Assembly: GCA_036514635.1 (NCBI GenBank)
Contig: DATBWU010000322.1
Location: 1-26,712 of the forward strand
DNA from: DASSFZ01 sp036514635
GTDB taxonomy: Bacteria; Chloroflexota; Anaerolineae; Fen-1058
Reading direction: 5' to 3'
Length of the DNA: 26,712 nucleotides
In this document: piece after piece, positions 1 to 7,839 of the stretch
How positions within the stretch are numbered: the first letter of the stretch is position 1
Layout of the letters: every line of letters starts with the position of its first letter
Program-made: the position numbers and the translations under genes
Notes under the pieces: generated by a model
What the model was told of the DNA's origin: nothing
Seen by the model: only the letters and a program-made list of their open reading frames with translations
Database searches by the model: none

Positions 1-122
1 GGCTCGAGCGACAACCCGCTGCCGATCGATTCGATCACGCGCTGCAAGATTTCAGCGCGGCGCGTGGCATCGGCCAGCTGTTGTTGTAGCGTGTGCACCT
101 CAGCGCCTGTCCCTGTGGGCAC
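1..122 (-). CDS. N-terminus of a GAF/sensor-type signalling protein (partial)
   Basis: Only the first 40 codons lie in the window; the gene continues beyond base 1. A GTG start (122-120) follows a strong Shine-Dalgarno (AGGGGAGG on the minus strand, 136-129) at 6 nt, which decides the start. The visible residues form a short coiled helix (LQQQLADATRRAEILQRVIE) followed by a segment ending SIGSGLSLE. This layout is typical of the linker that leads into a GAF domain in bacterial sensor kinases and response-regulator phosphatases. The family call rests on that short stretch only, so the output domain is unknown. It is leftward, in the same direction as the CHAT gene upstream of it but separated by about 270 bases with hairpins. 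Confidence 0.5.
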   Translation of the reverse strand, partial: MPTGTGAEVHTLQQQLADATRRAEILQRVIESIGSGLSLE

Positions 123-392
123 GTCCAACCTCCCCTGGCACAGTCCATCATGATGGCTCACCCGTCCGCGTCCCCGTGGACGGCCCGCGCGGACGCGGGC
201 CGAGAGCCGTGGGTTCACGAAACGTCCCGTAGCACATAGGGCCTTGTGCCCGTTTTGCCGCCCACGCGGGGCTAAACTACGGATTTTGTGATGTACTGAT
301 TCTAGCGCAGTTCGGGACGACTGAGAAGTAATGGGGAAATCGCCACACGCCCTGCGGTGTGCAGGCTAGAGGCCATTACATTTCACTCGAGT
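123..392. other. Intergenic region with GC-rich hairpins
   Basis: No convincing gene is visible. It holds a perfect GC-rich hairpin at 182-201 (GGCCCGCG / CGCGGGCC with a 4-nt loop). It also holds a nested structure at 328-379: outer arms GTAATGG (328-334) and CCATTAC (373-379) around an inner stem CACACGC / GCGGTGTG (344-361). The nested structure lies just past the stop of the leftward CHAT gene and could act in termination, although it lacks a long T-tract. The 182-201 core resembles the GC-rich core of the dispersed repeats at 1659, 3360 and 24366. Confidence 0.5.
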
Positions 393-1673
393 TTAGACTA
401 AGTAAGGAAGTGGCCTGCCGTCCGGCGTGCACGATCGACGCGCGGTGTGGACGTGCGCCTTTTCCACCTCCCGCCCGGTAAGCGCGCGCCTCCATGGCGA
501 ATTGCGCGAAGCAAGACCGCGCGCCGCCAGGCCCTCCACTTTGCGAGCGGGGGAGAACAACATGCCGTTGGGCGCGCGCATGTACAGGGTTGGGGTTCCC
601 CATTCCAGGCTTTCGCCGCCTGCCATGCGGACAGCCTTGCGCGCCTCGCCGACGGCGGCATCGATCGGTAGCCAGCCGGTCAGGGCCTGGTACAGCTCTC
701 GCCCGAAGTGAACAGCGGCCGAATCGGAGAGCGGATACTGCATGGCGAGCACCGCCGGCAGGCCATGTCTTACCAGCGTCGCCGCAGTGCTGGAAAATGC
801 ATTGCGCGGGCTGCTCCTTGCGCCCTGGCAGGCATTCAGGATCACAACCCGGAGAGAGCGGTGATCGACAAACAATCGAGCGAAATCTGAGGCAGGCAGC
901 GGGTATGGCTGGCCCGCTTCATCCGAAAGGATGATCGCCCCTTCATCCGCACCGGGTCGAAATGAACCGTGTCCAACGAAGTGGAAGATATGCCAGGGAC
1001 CGGCGCGCATTGCGGCCTGCAAGTCACGCCACGTTTGCCCCTCCAACCAGATCAACTCGACCAGGTTTCGATCACACAGATCGCGCAGCGCCTCTGTCAG
1101 GTAGTTTCTTTCTTCAGTCCCATCGATTTGGGGCATTCGTTTGGGATTCGCGACCATCCCCAACACGCGCAGCGGAGGCTCCACTTCAAGCGAGCGAATA
1201 GGTCTCTCAACCTCTAAATAGCGAACGATCGGCGTGTTGCGAGACAGGCACACATATTCGTCCCGGTTCGTGTCAAAGAGAAATTCCCACGGCAGGGCAA
1301 CCAGCTCAGGCGGTCGGATGCGCAGCTTCAGCCGCAGCCCTTTGCCTTGTTGTTCCGCCAGGGCCTGGCTCGCCCAATACAGATTACCGACCTTACCTGC
1401 AAACAGTGTGTGGAACAGCCGCCGGCCAAAATCCCGCACTCGCTGTTCATCAGACATCACCTGCTGCCAGGGCAGGCGGCTCGAGCGAATCAGAATGAAG
1501 GGGAGATCATCGATAAAGCGTTCGAGATCGAGGGCAGCGAACGGAAACTGCATGAATACATCATGAGCAACTTCACCGGCCGGAGAGCGAATCACATTGA
1601 CCGGGTACTCTTGGCCCCGCCTAAAACCGACTAAAAGCTCGAAGTCAAGATACTCTAACTGGTGATTGTCCAC
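393..1673 (-). CDS. CHAT-domain caspase-like peptidase
   Basis: 426 residues from a GTG at 1673. The C-terminal two-thirds is a CHAT (caspase HetF-associated with TPRs) peptidase domain. The catalytic His is visible in HFVGHG (about H235) and the catalytic Cys in LNACQG (about C282), so the active site looks intact. The N-terminal part (YLDFELLVG..SPAGEV) matches the beta-rich leader common in CHAT proteins. No signal peptide is present, so it should be cytoplasmic. The last 45 or so residues look non-conserved and could be read-through. The start lies inside a palindromic repeat (1659-1758) that supplies GGAG 5 nt before the GTG; a TTG at 1751 would add 26 residues made wholly of repeat. It follows the 163-residue gene in the same direction and diverges from the sigma/TPR-CHAT operon. 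CHAT proteases are known as effectors in signalling and conflict systems; the substrate is unknown. Confidence 0.88.
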   Translation of the reverse strand: MDNHQLEYLDFELLVGFRRGQEYPVNVIRSPAGEVAHDVFMQFPFAALDLERFIDDLPFILIRSSRLPWQQVMSDEQRVRDFGRRLFHTLFAGKVGNLYWASQALAEQQGKGLRLKLRIRPPELVALPWEFLFDTNRDEYVCLSRNTPIVRYLEVERPIRSLEVEPPLRVLGMVANPKRMPQIDGTEERNYLTEALRDLCDRNLVELIWLEGQTWRDLQAAMRAGPWHIFHFVGHGSFRPGADEGAIILSDEAGQPYPLPASDFARLFVDHRSLRVVILNACQGARSSPRNAFSSTAATLVRHGLPAVLAMQYPLSDSAAVHFGRELYQALTGWLPIDAAVGEARKAVRMAGGESLEWGTPTLYMRAPNGMLFSPARKVEGLAARGLASRNSPWRRALTGREVEKAHVHTARRSCTPDGRPLPYLV

Positions 1674-1758
1674 AAGTGCTCCAGGCCCGCGTCCTCGCGG
1701 GCCGCAAGCAGCCGCGCGGGCGCGGTCGGCGAGCGTTCCAGATATGTGCAATCACCAG
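1659..1758. mobile_element. MITE-like palindromic repeat, copy A (100 bp)
   Basis: Terminal inverted repeats CTGGTGATT (1659-1667) and AATCACCAG (1750-1758) enclose a GC-rich core (CAGGCCCGCGTCC, CGCGGTCGGCGAGC). The same ends and core occur at 24366-24445, in the same orientation and again just upstream of a leftward gene. The 24366 copy has a shorter core by about 20 bp. There is no coding capacity for a transposase, so this is a MITE-like or REP-like non-autonomous element. Here it sits between the 163-residue gene and the CHAT gene and overlaps the CHAT start. Confidence 0.8.
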
Positions 1759-1795
1759 ATCGGCCGGAGTTGGCCCCGAGATGCGCCCCAATCAG

Positions 1796-2287
1796 TTATG
1801 GCGACAACTCCGACACTCGCCACCCACCTGGCGGCCCCCAGATTCTGTAATCACCCCGCTGCACAGTGATGGTCCCGTCCCGAATGCCATCCCACCATAT
1901 CTCGAAGGTGATCCGCACGGGCGAATCGAGATCAGATGCTTCGGTTGGCGATCCGAAACTCAACTGTGACAGATTGAGCTGGCCGAATGTCCTCCCCTGG
2001 TAGCGCACCATTCTGCTCTGCGCGGCCTGCACAACCCGGTTGTCAACATCGATACAGAGTAGGCCGAGGAAGCGGTTATCCCACTCGTGGCCTAAAGTGA
2101 GCACCTGGCGTTCACACCGCCCCAGGTCCAATGCCCCAGGTTTGAACGATCCTTTAGCAAGCTCTTCAAGGAACTGCGTTGCGACGAGACGTGGATCACG
2201 GGCGGGTTCAAAAAAACGGGTATTGCGCTGCAATCCCCGCAGGGGTGAAACACCCATCGGTATCGACGATCGGATATTGAGATACAT
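1796..2287 (-). CDS. Uncharacterised 163-residue protein next to CHAT peptidase
   Basis: I do not recognise this protein. It has 163 residues, no signal peptide, no membrane segment and no cysteine-metal motif. The N-terminal half (RDPRLVATQFLEELAKGSF) is predicted helical, and the C-terminal half is rich in alternating beta-type patterns, ending IWWDGIRDGTITVQRGDYRIWGPPGGWRVSEL. That closing strand pattern is reminiscent of small NTF2/SnoaL-type folds, but this is only an impression. The start ATG (2287-2285) has GGAG 9 nt upstream. The gene is followed by the CHAT peptidase, with the repeat element inserted in the 122-bp gap, so the two were probably one transcription unit. It may be a partner or substrate of the CHAT peptidase; this is inference from position only. 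Confidence 0.7.
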   Translation of the reverse strand: MYLNIRSSIPMGVSPLRGLQRNTRFFEPARDPRLVATQFLEELAKGSFKPGALDLGRCERQVLTLGHEWDNRFLGLLCIDVDNRVVQAAQSRMVRYQGRTFGQLNLSQLSFGSPTEASDLDSPVRITFEIWWDGIRDGTITVQRGDYRIWGPPGGWRVSELSP

Positions 2288-2310
2288 GCGCTTTTTCTCC
2301 GCATAAACTT

Positions 2311-2339
2311 TTGACGTATAGACGCGCCTGTGCTAAAGT
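2311..2339 (+). promoter_or_regulatory. Strong sigma-70-type promoter of the sigma/ZAS/TPR-CHAT operon
   Basis: TTGACG (2311-2316) and TAAAGT (2334-2339) are separated by exactly 17 nt, matching five and four of six consensus bases. Transcription would start near 2346, 23 nt before the 2369 ATG. An inverted repeat overlaps the -10 element and start site (2331-2359). Confidence 0.65.
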
Positions 2340-2359
2340 AGGCGACGCTGCCTTTAGCA
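2331..2359. promoter_or_regulatory. Inverted repeat over -10/transcription start (operator or leader hairpin)
   Basis: TGCTAAAG (2331-2338) and CTTTAGCA (2352-2359) are perfect 8-bp arms around a 13-nt centre. The left arm contains most of the -10 hexamer and the right arm falls in the first transcribed bases. This is a classic repressor position; an RNA hairpin is less likely because the left arm would not be transcribed. Confidence 0.55.
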
Positions 2360-2368
2360 TCCGTTTGG

Positions 2369-3328
2369 ATGTTCATCAACCTTAATGCATCTGCCGGAGC
2401 AATTCTTGCGCGTATAGGCCGGCTGTCCGAGCGCGAAGCGCCGGCCCTCACCCTGGCGACGATGAGACCTACATTACCGGTGAATGCGCCTGAAGCCGAT
2501 CTGCTCGAAGTCTGCAAGAATCGCGTGAGCGCGATCGTCATCCGAGATCAATCGGGCCAATCCCATCTTCATGCGCTGCAGCTGGCGGAGCAAATTGCGA
2601 AGATCGTCAGGGACAATCTGACCTCGGGGCGCGCACAGCGCGTCATGGGCAATCGTCGAGAGCGTTCCTCAGCCGCGCCCATGCACCTGGAACAATACGT
2701 CGACAGCGTAATCGCGCTATACCTGGCTGAACACCAGCGCGTGAAGCGGCTGGCGGCTTGCGACAATGAAGAGTGGTTCGGTCTGCAGATGTTGCTGGCC
2801 AAGCGCGCATTCCGGATCCTGCAGCGCTGGCCGGCCGCCCGCCAACAGCCGAGCGATGAAGCGGCGGACTTCGCCCAGCAGACTTGCGAGTCTATTTTCA
2901 ACACGATTTTCCCGTACGACGTTCCCTTCGCCGCGTGGGCGACCGTGATCCTCACTAACCATATCCGCCAGCGCTATATGCGCTCGCGCGATCTGATCGA
3001 TCGCAGCCGCGCCATTGAGTCGCTCGATCATCCCAATGGCGGCGATCCGGACCACCTGACCTCACTGTACGAAATCCTGAACGACCCGGCGGCCGATGAG
3101 CCCTTTGAGAAGATTGACCTGCAGCAGCAGCTTCTTGATGCCATCGCCCGGCTGCCCAGCCAGGCGCAGCAGGATGTCGTCATTTACTCTTTCCTGTATG
3201 GTTGGAGCGACGAGCAGCTCGCTCAGCGCGCGGGCAAAACCAAGCAGGCCATTTACAACTTGCGGCATCGCGCGCTACAGCAGCTCCGGCAAATCCTGTC
3301 ACAAGAGATGCATCCGAAAGACAACTAG
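2369..3328 (+). CDS. ECF-like RNA polymerase sigma factor
   Basis: 319 residues. A sigma region 2-like helical domain is visible at about residues 136-205 (CESIFNTIFPYDVPFAAWATVILTNHIR is its end). A region 4 helix-turn-helix follows at about 252-312 (RLPSQAQQDVVIYSFLYGWSDEQLAQRAGKTKQAIYNLRHRAL). An extra N-terminal section of about 130 residues makes it longer than ordinary ECF sigma factors, which have about 180-200 residues. The start is uncertain: the ATG at 2369 fits the promoter, but neither it nor the ATG at 2462 (residue 32) has a clear Shine-Dalgarno, and the first 31 residues could be untranslated. It is followed by a ZAS-type protein and a TPR-CHAT protease in the same direction. 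It should redirect RNA polymerase to a small regulon; the target promoters are unknown. Confidence 0.85.
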   Translation: MFINLNASAGAILARIGRLSEREAPALTLATMRPTLPVNAPEADLLEVCKNRVSAIVIRDQSGQSHLHALQLAEQIAKIVRDNLTSGRAQRVMGNRRERSSAAPMHLEQYVDSVIALYLAEHQRVKRLAACDNEEWFGLQMLLAKRAFRILQRWPAARQQPSDEAADFAQQTCESIFNTIFPYDVPFAAWATVILTNHIRQRYMRSRDLIDRSRAIESLDHPNGGDPDHLTSLYEILNDPAADEPFEKIDLQQQLLDAIARLPSQAQQDVVIYSFLYGWSDEQLAQRAGKTKQAIYNLRHRALQQLRQILSQEMHPKDN

Positions 3329-3344
3329 AGGGAATTCTTTCCAG

Positions 3345-3445
3345 ACTTCCGAAGTTCCGCTCGAAGCCCGCGTCCGCGCGGGCGCCTGTCCTGGCCGACC
3401 GCGAGGACGCGGTCGGTGTGAGCAAAGAAGTGCACAGTGATTAGA
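3345..3445. repeat. GC-rich palindromic intergenic element
   Basis: The stretch between the sigma gene and the ZAS gene carries CCCGCGTCCGCGCGG (from about 3367) and CCGCGAGGACGCGGTCGG (from about 3400), both able to fold. The cores match those of the 1659 and 24366 elements (GGCCCGCGTCC, GACGCGGTCGG), but the terminal CTGGTGATT/AATCACCAG arms are absent or decayed. It could be a degenerate relative, and it may attenuate transcription between the two genes. Confidence 0.5.
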
Positions 3446-3456
3446 GAAATAAGGCC

Positions 3457-4350
3457 ATGACAAGCGATACCGAGCAGCCCGAGAACAACCAGCCGATTCC
3501 CAATCCTGTCTTCGAGCAACTCCGTCGCGACATGCAAACGCCAGGCCCCTGGGCACGCCGGTTCCGCGCCCTGGCCGAGGCGATCGTCAACGCCGGCGAG
3601 TCGAAGACTACGCTGACCTGTCACGACGTGCAGGACCTGTTGGACGTATACGTCAACGATGAAATGAAAGGTCACGAGGTGCGGCTGGCACATCCAGAGG
3701 TGTGGCAGCATCTCCAGACCTGCACCCATTGCCAGCACGAGCACGATGTCGTTCTGGCTGTATTGAACGAGCGCGACGAAGAAACCGATCCCGACTTCAA
3801 GCCTGGCCTCCGGCCACTCTCGTTCTTACAGCCTAAAGGGGATCGCGCACGCTGGATCAGCCGCGTGCGGTCACGCTTGGCAGGTGCGTCTTTCGGGTTG
3901 CACATCCTGCTGAACCCCGATTTCTTGGGGAGCAAGCTCGGCTTCGGCCTCCCGCTGCAAACTGCAAACGCCTATCGCTCGGATACGCTCGATCTTTCTT
4001 CCGGGCCGCGCGTACTCCTCATCGACACTGTGCCTTTCGACGGTCAGCACGTGAATGTCGAGATCAGCGTGGCGCGTGCGGCGGATCAACCGGACGGGTT
4101 GACGCTTCAAGCGACGCTGACGGGAAGCACTTCACTGCCCGCAAATCTGTGGATCGGATTGACCTGGGCCGGGCAAACTCACACCGCGCCGGTCACGCAC
4201 GTTCGACCGGATGAAGGCCATGTCCAAGTCGAAGGCATCTCGCTAGAGCGTGTGCGCGAAGCGTTAAGCGCACCAGAGGCGCGCTTCGAGATCGTCTTCG
4301 AGACACGCGACACGCCGGCCGACGATGATCGCGCCATCTCCCCTGACTGA
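3457..4350 (+). CDS. ZAS-type zinc-binding putative anti-sigma factor with beta-rich C-terminus
   Basis: 297 residues. A ZAS-like zinc motif is visible: C55 (TCHD), then H85-x3-C89-x2-C92 (QHLQTCTHC), the arrangement of zinc-dependent anti-sigma factors. No clear membrane helix follows, unlike membrane-bound anti-sigma factors, so it is probably cytoplasmic. Residues about 180-285 form a beta-rich segment (VNVEISVARAAD, LTLQATLTGS, ANLWIGLTWAG) that could be an Ig-like sandwich. The ATG at 3457 has AAGG just upstream. It lies 128 bp after the sigma gene and overlaps the TPR-CHAT gene by 26 bp, which suggests translational coupling. A sensible role is to hold the sigma factor inactive. Whether the protease cleaves it is inference. 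Confidence 0.8.
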   Translation: MTSDTEQPENNQPIPNPVFEQLRRDMQTPGPWARRFRALAEAIVNAGESKTTLTCHDVQDLLDVYVNDEMKGHEVRLAHPEVWQHLQTCTHCQHEHDVVLAVLNERDEETDPDFKPGLRPLSFLQPKGDRARWISRVRSRLAGASFGLHILLNPDFLGSKLGFGLPLQTANAYRSDTLDLSSGPRVLLIDTVPFDGQHVNVEISVARAADQPDGLTLQATLTGSTSLPANLWIGLTWAGQTHTAPVTHVRPDEGHVQVEGISLERVREALSAPEARFEIVFETRDTPADDDRAISPD

Positions 4351-7300
4351 GGACCCCCTCGCTTTCTATCACGATCTTGCCGCGCGCATCCGTTCCGAGC
4401 GACCGGCCGCCAATGCGCTTGCGGCAATCGTTCGCAGCGCGCTCGAAACGCATCCTCTTTCTCTCGACGCGATCAAGCGACTGAGGCAAGCAGCGGAAGG
4501 CCTGGTCTGGTGCGCACCGCGCCGGGGTTGGGCTTTGGCGCATATCGCCCATGCTGCCGGACACGAAGATGATGCCAGCTTGCTCCAGGCCGAGTCTGGG
4601 CTGACGCTGGGCATCGCGCTCGGCGCTTTAGGCGAGTTTGCCGAAGCGATCCCCTTACTCGAACGGGCGACAGAGCGACTCCTCACCCACGATCAGCCCG
4701 GGCGAGCGGCTCGCTGTGAGTGCGAGCTGGCTAACCTGTATGCCACGATGGGCCGGCTCACTCCGGCAGAGACCTTTCTCGCTCGTGCGCAACCTCGCCT
4801 CTCCCAGGCGAGAGAGCCTGTCCTGAACGCTTACTACCATCGCGCGGCGGGTCTGATGTACTTTGAGAAGAATCAGCATCAGGGCGCGGTTGCCGCACTG
4901 CGCCAGGCGGCCAGCACATTTGCGGCCCATCACCAAACCGGCGAACTCGCACTCACCGCCTGCACGCTGGCCGAAGTGCTCCGGTACACCGATGCGGAAG
5001 AAGCCCTAAGATGGGTCGAGGAAGCCCGCAGCATTTCGGTCCCCGGTGATGACACCCTTCATCGTGCGCGGTGCGATTACACCCTGGCATTGGTATACGG
5101 TGAACTGAATCGATATACCGATAGTCTGAAGCTCTTCCGCCAATCCCGACCGGCCTTCATCGACGAAGGCCTGGCGCATCAAGTTGCGCTGTGCGATGTT
5201 CATCAGGGCATCGCCCATTACCGCCTCAATCAATTTGACGAAGCGCTGAATTGCTTTACGCAAGCGCGCGAGGCCTTCGCGGCCCGAGCACTGGAGAGTC
5301 ACGTCGCCCGGTGCGATTTCAACCTGGCGCTGACCTACTACGCGACCAATGGCTATCGTGAGGCGCTCAGCCTGTTTCAAAGAGTAGCCGAGTCGGCCCC
5401 GGCTGAAGGGCGGGTATTACGGGCGGCTCTGTGCTACAACAATATGGGACTGTGCTTCGACCGTTTGGGACGCTACGACCAGGCATTACGCTGTTTCGAG
5501 CTGGCGCAGCCGGCCTTCCTCGACGCCGGGAATTGGGTTTTCGCCGCGCACTACTTTGAGAACCTGGCCGGAACTTACCGCCGTCTCGGCCGCCAGTCCG
5601 AGGCCGTGCAGCATTTCCAGAAAGCACGCGACGTTTTCTCGCAGCACGGCCTACACCTTGATATTGCCCGGTGCGATGCGTGCCTGGCGGACCTGTATCT
5701 GGCGCAAGACAACTATTCGGGAGCCGTGGAATGCCTGGAGCGGGCGCGCGAAGCCTATCAACAAGAAAGTATGCTGGTGCAGGTCGCCGGCTGCGACCGC
5801 GAGAGAGCGCGCGCCTTATCTAAAGAGGGACAGTCCGATCGAGCGCATCAGCTACTCGACCACGCACGCATGATCTTCGTCGAGCGTGGATTGCTTGTGG
5901 ATGTCGCGCTATGCGATGTCGCGCGGGGAGAGATTTATCTCAACCGGCGGCAAGCAGCAGAAGCCGTGCCTTTCTTACAGACGGCCCTCGCCACACTCGA
6001 TCCGAGTTTCCCGGACGAAGCCTGGCGCGCTCAGTATGCCCTCGGGCAGTGCGCACTGATGCAGGGGAACAGAACAGGGGCACTTGAGCACTGGCTATCG
6101 GCCGTCCAACTCACCCACCAGATACGCAGCACAATGCCGACCGAGCGACTGAGCGGCGGCTTCTTCGCCAGTCGCCGGCTGTTGTACGAACAGACACTTG
6201 AGCTTGCACTGGCACAGAGACAGGACGAGCCGGCATTGCTGGTCGCTGAAGCGGGCAAGTCTCAGATGTTTCTGACCTGGGCCGACGATCGCAGCTGGCG
6301 CACTGTCGCGGGCTATAACCCACACCTGGGCCGGCTACTGGATCGGGAAGAGCAACTCAGGCAGCAGTTGGCAATCTTGCGTGGACAACTTCGACTGATA
6401 CAGATGGATACGGGTGGGCCGCTCTTGCGGGGTGCGGATGACATCCGCTCCGATCAGCCGGAGCTTTTGGCCCAACTCGCGCAACTCTCACACGAGTACG
6501 AAGACGTGATTGAGCAGTTGCGTGTCCAGGCACCGGGATGGCTCAACTCGCAGTTCCCCAGGCCGCTCTCCCTTCAGTCGTTCAGGCAGGCGGCACAACG
6601 ACACTTGACCACGCAATGGGCATGCCTCGACTACTACCGATTCGACGATAAGCTGGTGATTTTCTACCTCGACAGCCGGCGACTTCACTGTATCGTCAAG
6701 CCGCTGAACAACTATGATCGCAAGGTCCTGGATCAGTGCACCAATCCAAACCGGGACGTGCGAGAGCTGATCTACGGCGACAGCACGTCCGTAAACGTTC
6801 CTCTCAAGCATCTGTATCAACTACTCATCCCGGCCGAGGTTGAGCGGTTAGGCACAGACGAACTACTGATCATTGCACCCCATGCCCAGCTTCACGCACT
6901 GCCCTTCCACGCGCTGCACGGTGCGAACGGCCCACTCGCGAATCAGGTGACCACTGTCGTCGTGCCCGGTTTAGGCGCACTGGAATCGTTGCTGCACAAG
7001 TCAAACGCCACGACCTCGATCGAACACATGCTTGCGCTCGGCCTGTCGGACTTCGGCGATGAGGCCCGACCCCTGCTGCACGCGCAAGATGAAATCGCGG
7101 TGCTTCAAGAGGTGTTTGGCAAACGCCTGAAGCGGTTGTGGGAGACCGAGGCAACGCGAGAGACACTGATGAATCTACAGCAGCAAAACGAACTGGCCGC
7201 CTGCGACGTGGTGCACTTCGCCACTCACGCCGTGCTGGATCGCATGGCCCCGTCCCAGTCGAGTGTGCTGTTGCACGACGATAGCCTGACCTACGCCGAT

Positions 7301-7612
7301 ATTCTGAATCTGAAGCTTCAGGCGCAGTTAGTGGTGCTGTCGAGCTGCGAAGGAGTGCTCGGCCAGCGGTATGCGGGTGACGAGATTGTCAGCCTGGCCC
7401 AGGCCTTCTTCTTCGCGGGAGCGCACACGGTGGTAGCCAGCCTGTGGCCGGTTGAAGATGCCTCGACCGCCGATTTCATGCATCGCTTTTACTCTCATCT
7501 TGATACCGGCGCCAGCGTGTCCCGGTCACTCCGCTCCGCGCAATGTGAGATGGCTGCGATGGGCCATTCACCCTATCAGTGGGCGCCCTTTGTCGCAGTC
7601 GGCCTGCCGTGA
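4325..7612 (+). CDS. TPR-CHAT protease
   Basis: 1095 residues. Residues about 80-610 are a long series of roughly a dozen tetratricopeptide repeats, with recurring patterns such as CDVHQGIAHYRLNQFDEALN, CYNNMGLCFDRLGRYDQALR and LAGTYRRLGRQSEAVQHF. A linker region follows. The C-terminal CHAT peptidase domain (about 840-1095) has the catalytic His in HFATHA (H968) and Cys in SSCEG (C1008), so it looks active. The closing GAHTVVASLWPVEDAST segment is typical of the family. No signal peptide or membrane helix is seen, so it should be cytoplasmic. The ATG overlaps the end of the ZAS gene by 26 bp. In type III-E CRISPR a TPR-CHAT protease (Csx29) cleaves a protein that controls a sigma factor; here the same protein class shares an operon with a sigma and an anti-sigma-like gene. 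The TPR array probably senses an activating ligand or partner. Confidence 0.92.
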   Translation: MIAPSPLTEDPLAFYHDLAARIRSERPAANALAAIVRSALETHPLSLDAIKRLRQAAEGLVWCAPRRGWALAHIAHAAGHEDDASLLQAESGLTLGIALGALGEFAEAIPLLERATERLLTHDQPGRAARCECELANLYATMGRLTPAETFLARAQPRLSQAREPVLNAYYHRAAGLMYFEKNQHQGAVAALRQAASTFAAHHQTGELALTACTLAEVLRYTDAEEALRWVEEARSISVPGDDTLHRARCDYTLALVYGELNRYTDSLKLFRQSRPAFIDEGLAHQVALCDVHQGIAHYRLNQFDEALNCFTQAREAFAARALESHVARCDFNLALTYYATNGYREALSLFQRVAESAPAEGRVLRAALCYNNMGLCFDRLGRYDQALRCFELAQPAFLDAGNWVFAAHYFENLAGTYRRLGRQSEAVQHFQKARDVFSQHGLHLDIARCDACLADLYLAQDNYSGAVECLERAREAYQQESMLVQVAGCDRERARALSKEGQSDRAHQLLDHARMIFVERGLLVDVALCDVARGEIYLNRRQAAEAVPFLQTALATLDPSFPDEAWRAQYALGQCALMQGNRTGALEHWLSAVQLTHQIRSTMPTERLSGGFFASRRLLYEQTLELALAQRQDEPALLVAEAGKSQMFLTWADDRSWRTVAGYNPHLGRLLDREEQLRQQLAILRGQLRLIQMDTGGPLLRGADDIRSDQPELLAQLAQLSHEYEDVIEQLRVQAPGWLNSQFPRPLSLQSFRQAAQRHLTTQWACLDYYRFDDKLVIFYLDSRRLHCIVKPLNNYDRKVLDQCTNPNRDVRELIYGDSTSVNVPLKHLYQLLIPAEVERLGTDELLIIAPHAQLHALPFHALHGANGPLANQVTTVVVPGLGALESLLHKSNATTSIEHMLALGLSDFGDEARPLLHAQDEIAVLQEVFGKRLKRLWETEATRETLMNLQQQNELAACDVVHFATHAVLDRMAPSQSSVLLHDDSLTYADILNLKLQAQLVVLSSCEGVLGQRYAGDEIVSLAQAFFFAGAHTVVASLWPVEDASTADFMHRFYSHLDTGASVSRSLRSAQCEMAAMGHSPYQWAPFVAVGLP

Positions 7613-7640
7613 TCACACTGCCTGACAAGAGAGTATGGAA

Positions 7641-7658
7641 CGCCGACTAAAGTCGGCG
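7641..7658. repeat. Short palindrome CGCCGACTAAAGTCGGCG
   Basis: An 18-bp hairpin. Its inner 16 bases are the exact reverse complement of the GCCGACTTTAGTCGGC palindrome at 13476-13491, so the same dispersed element is present in both intergenic gaps. Here it lies 29 bp after the TPR-CHAT stop and may help end that transcript. Confidence 0.7.
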
Positions 7659-7715
7659 ATCCGTGATCTACTGAGTATTCCGGCACTCCCGACTTGGGTG
7701 GGACGCTTCGCAGGA

Positions 7716-7802
7716 ACCGCGAAGACGCGATCCCGCAAAAAGAAGCAGGGCGGGCGAACGCCAAGTCTTTCAAATGCTTTGCGTTCTTGGCGTCTTCGCG
7801 GT
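7716..7802. repeat. Dispersed inverted-repeat element (ACCGCGAAGACGC type)
   Basis: Perfect 13-bp arms ACCGCGAAGACGC (7716-7728) and GCGTCTTCGCGGT (7790-7802), with inner complementary stretches (GCGAACGCCAAG / CTTGGCG-like). It is built from short AAGACGC / CCAAG units, like the elements at 15108, 18986 and 21446. Such CCACNGAGACNCNGAG / ACCAAGACACCAAG elements are widely seen in Chloroflexota and other large genomes. No coding capacity. Confidence 0.7.
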
Positions 7803-7839
7803 GAGACTCTTCTTGTTGAATCCGGAAGAGTCTGTTCTC

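Noticed and set aside
1674..1751. N-terminal extension of the CHAT protein to a TTG at 1751
   Set aside because: The added 26 residues are a translation of the palindromic repeat and unlike any CHAT leader. The GTG at 1673 has a proper Shine-Dalgarno.
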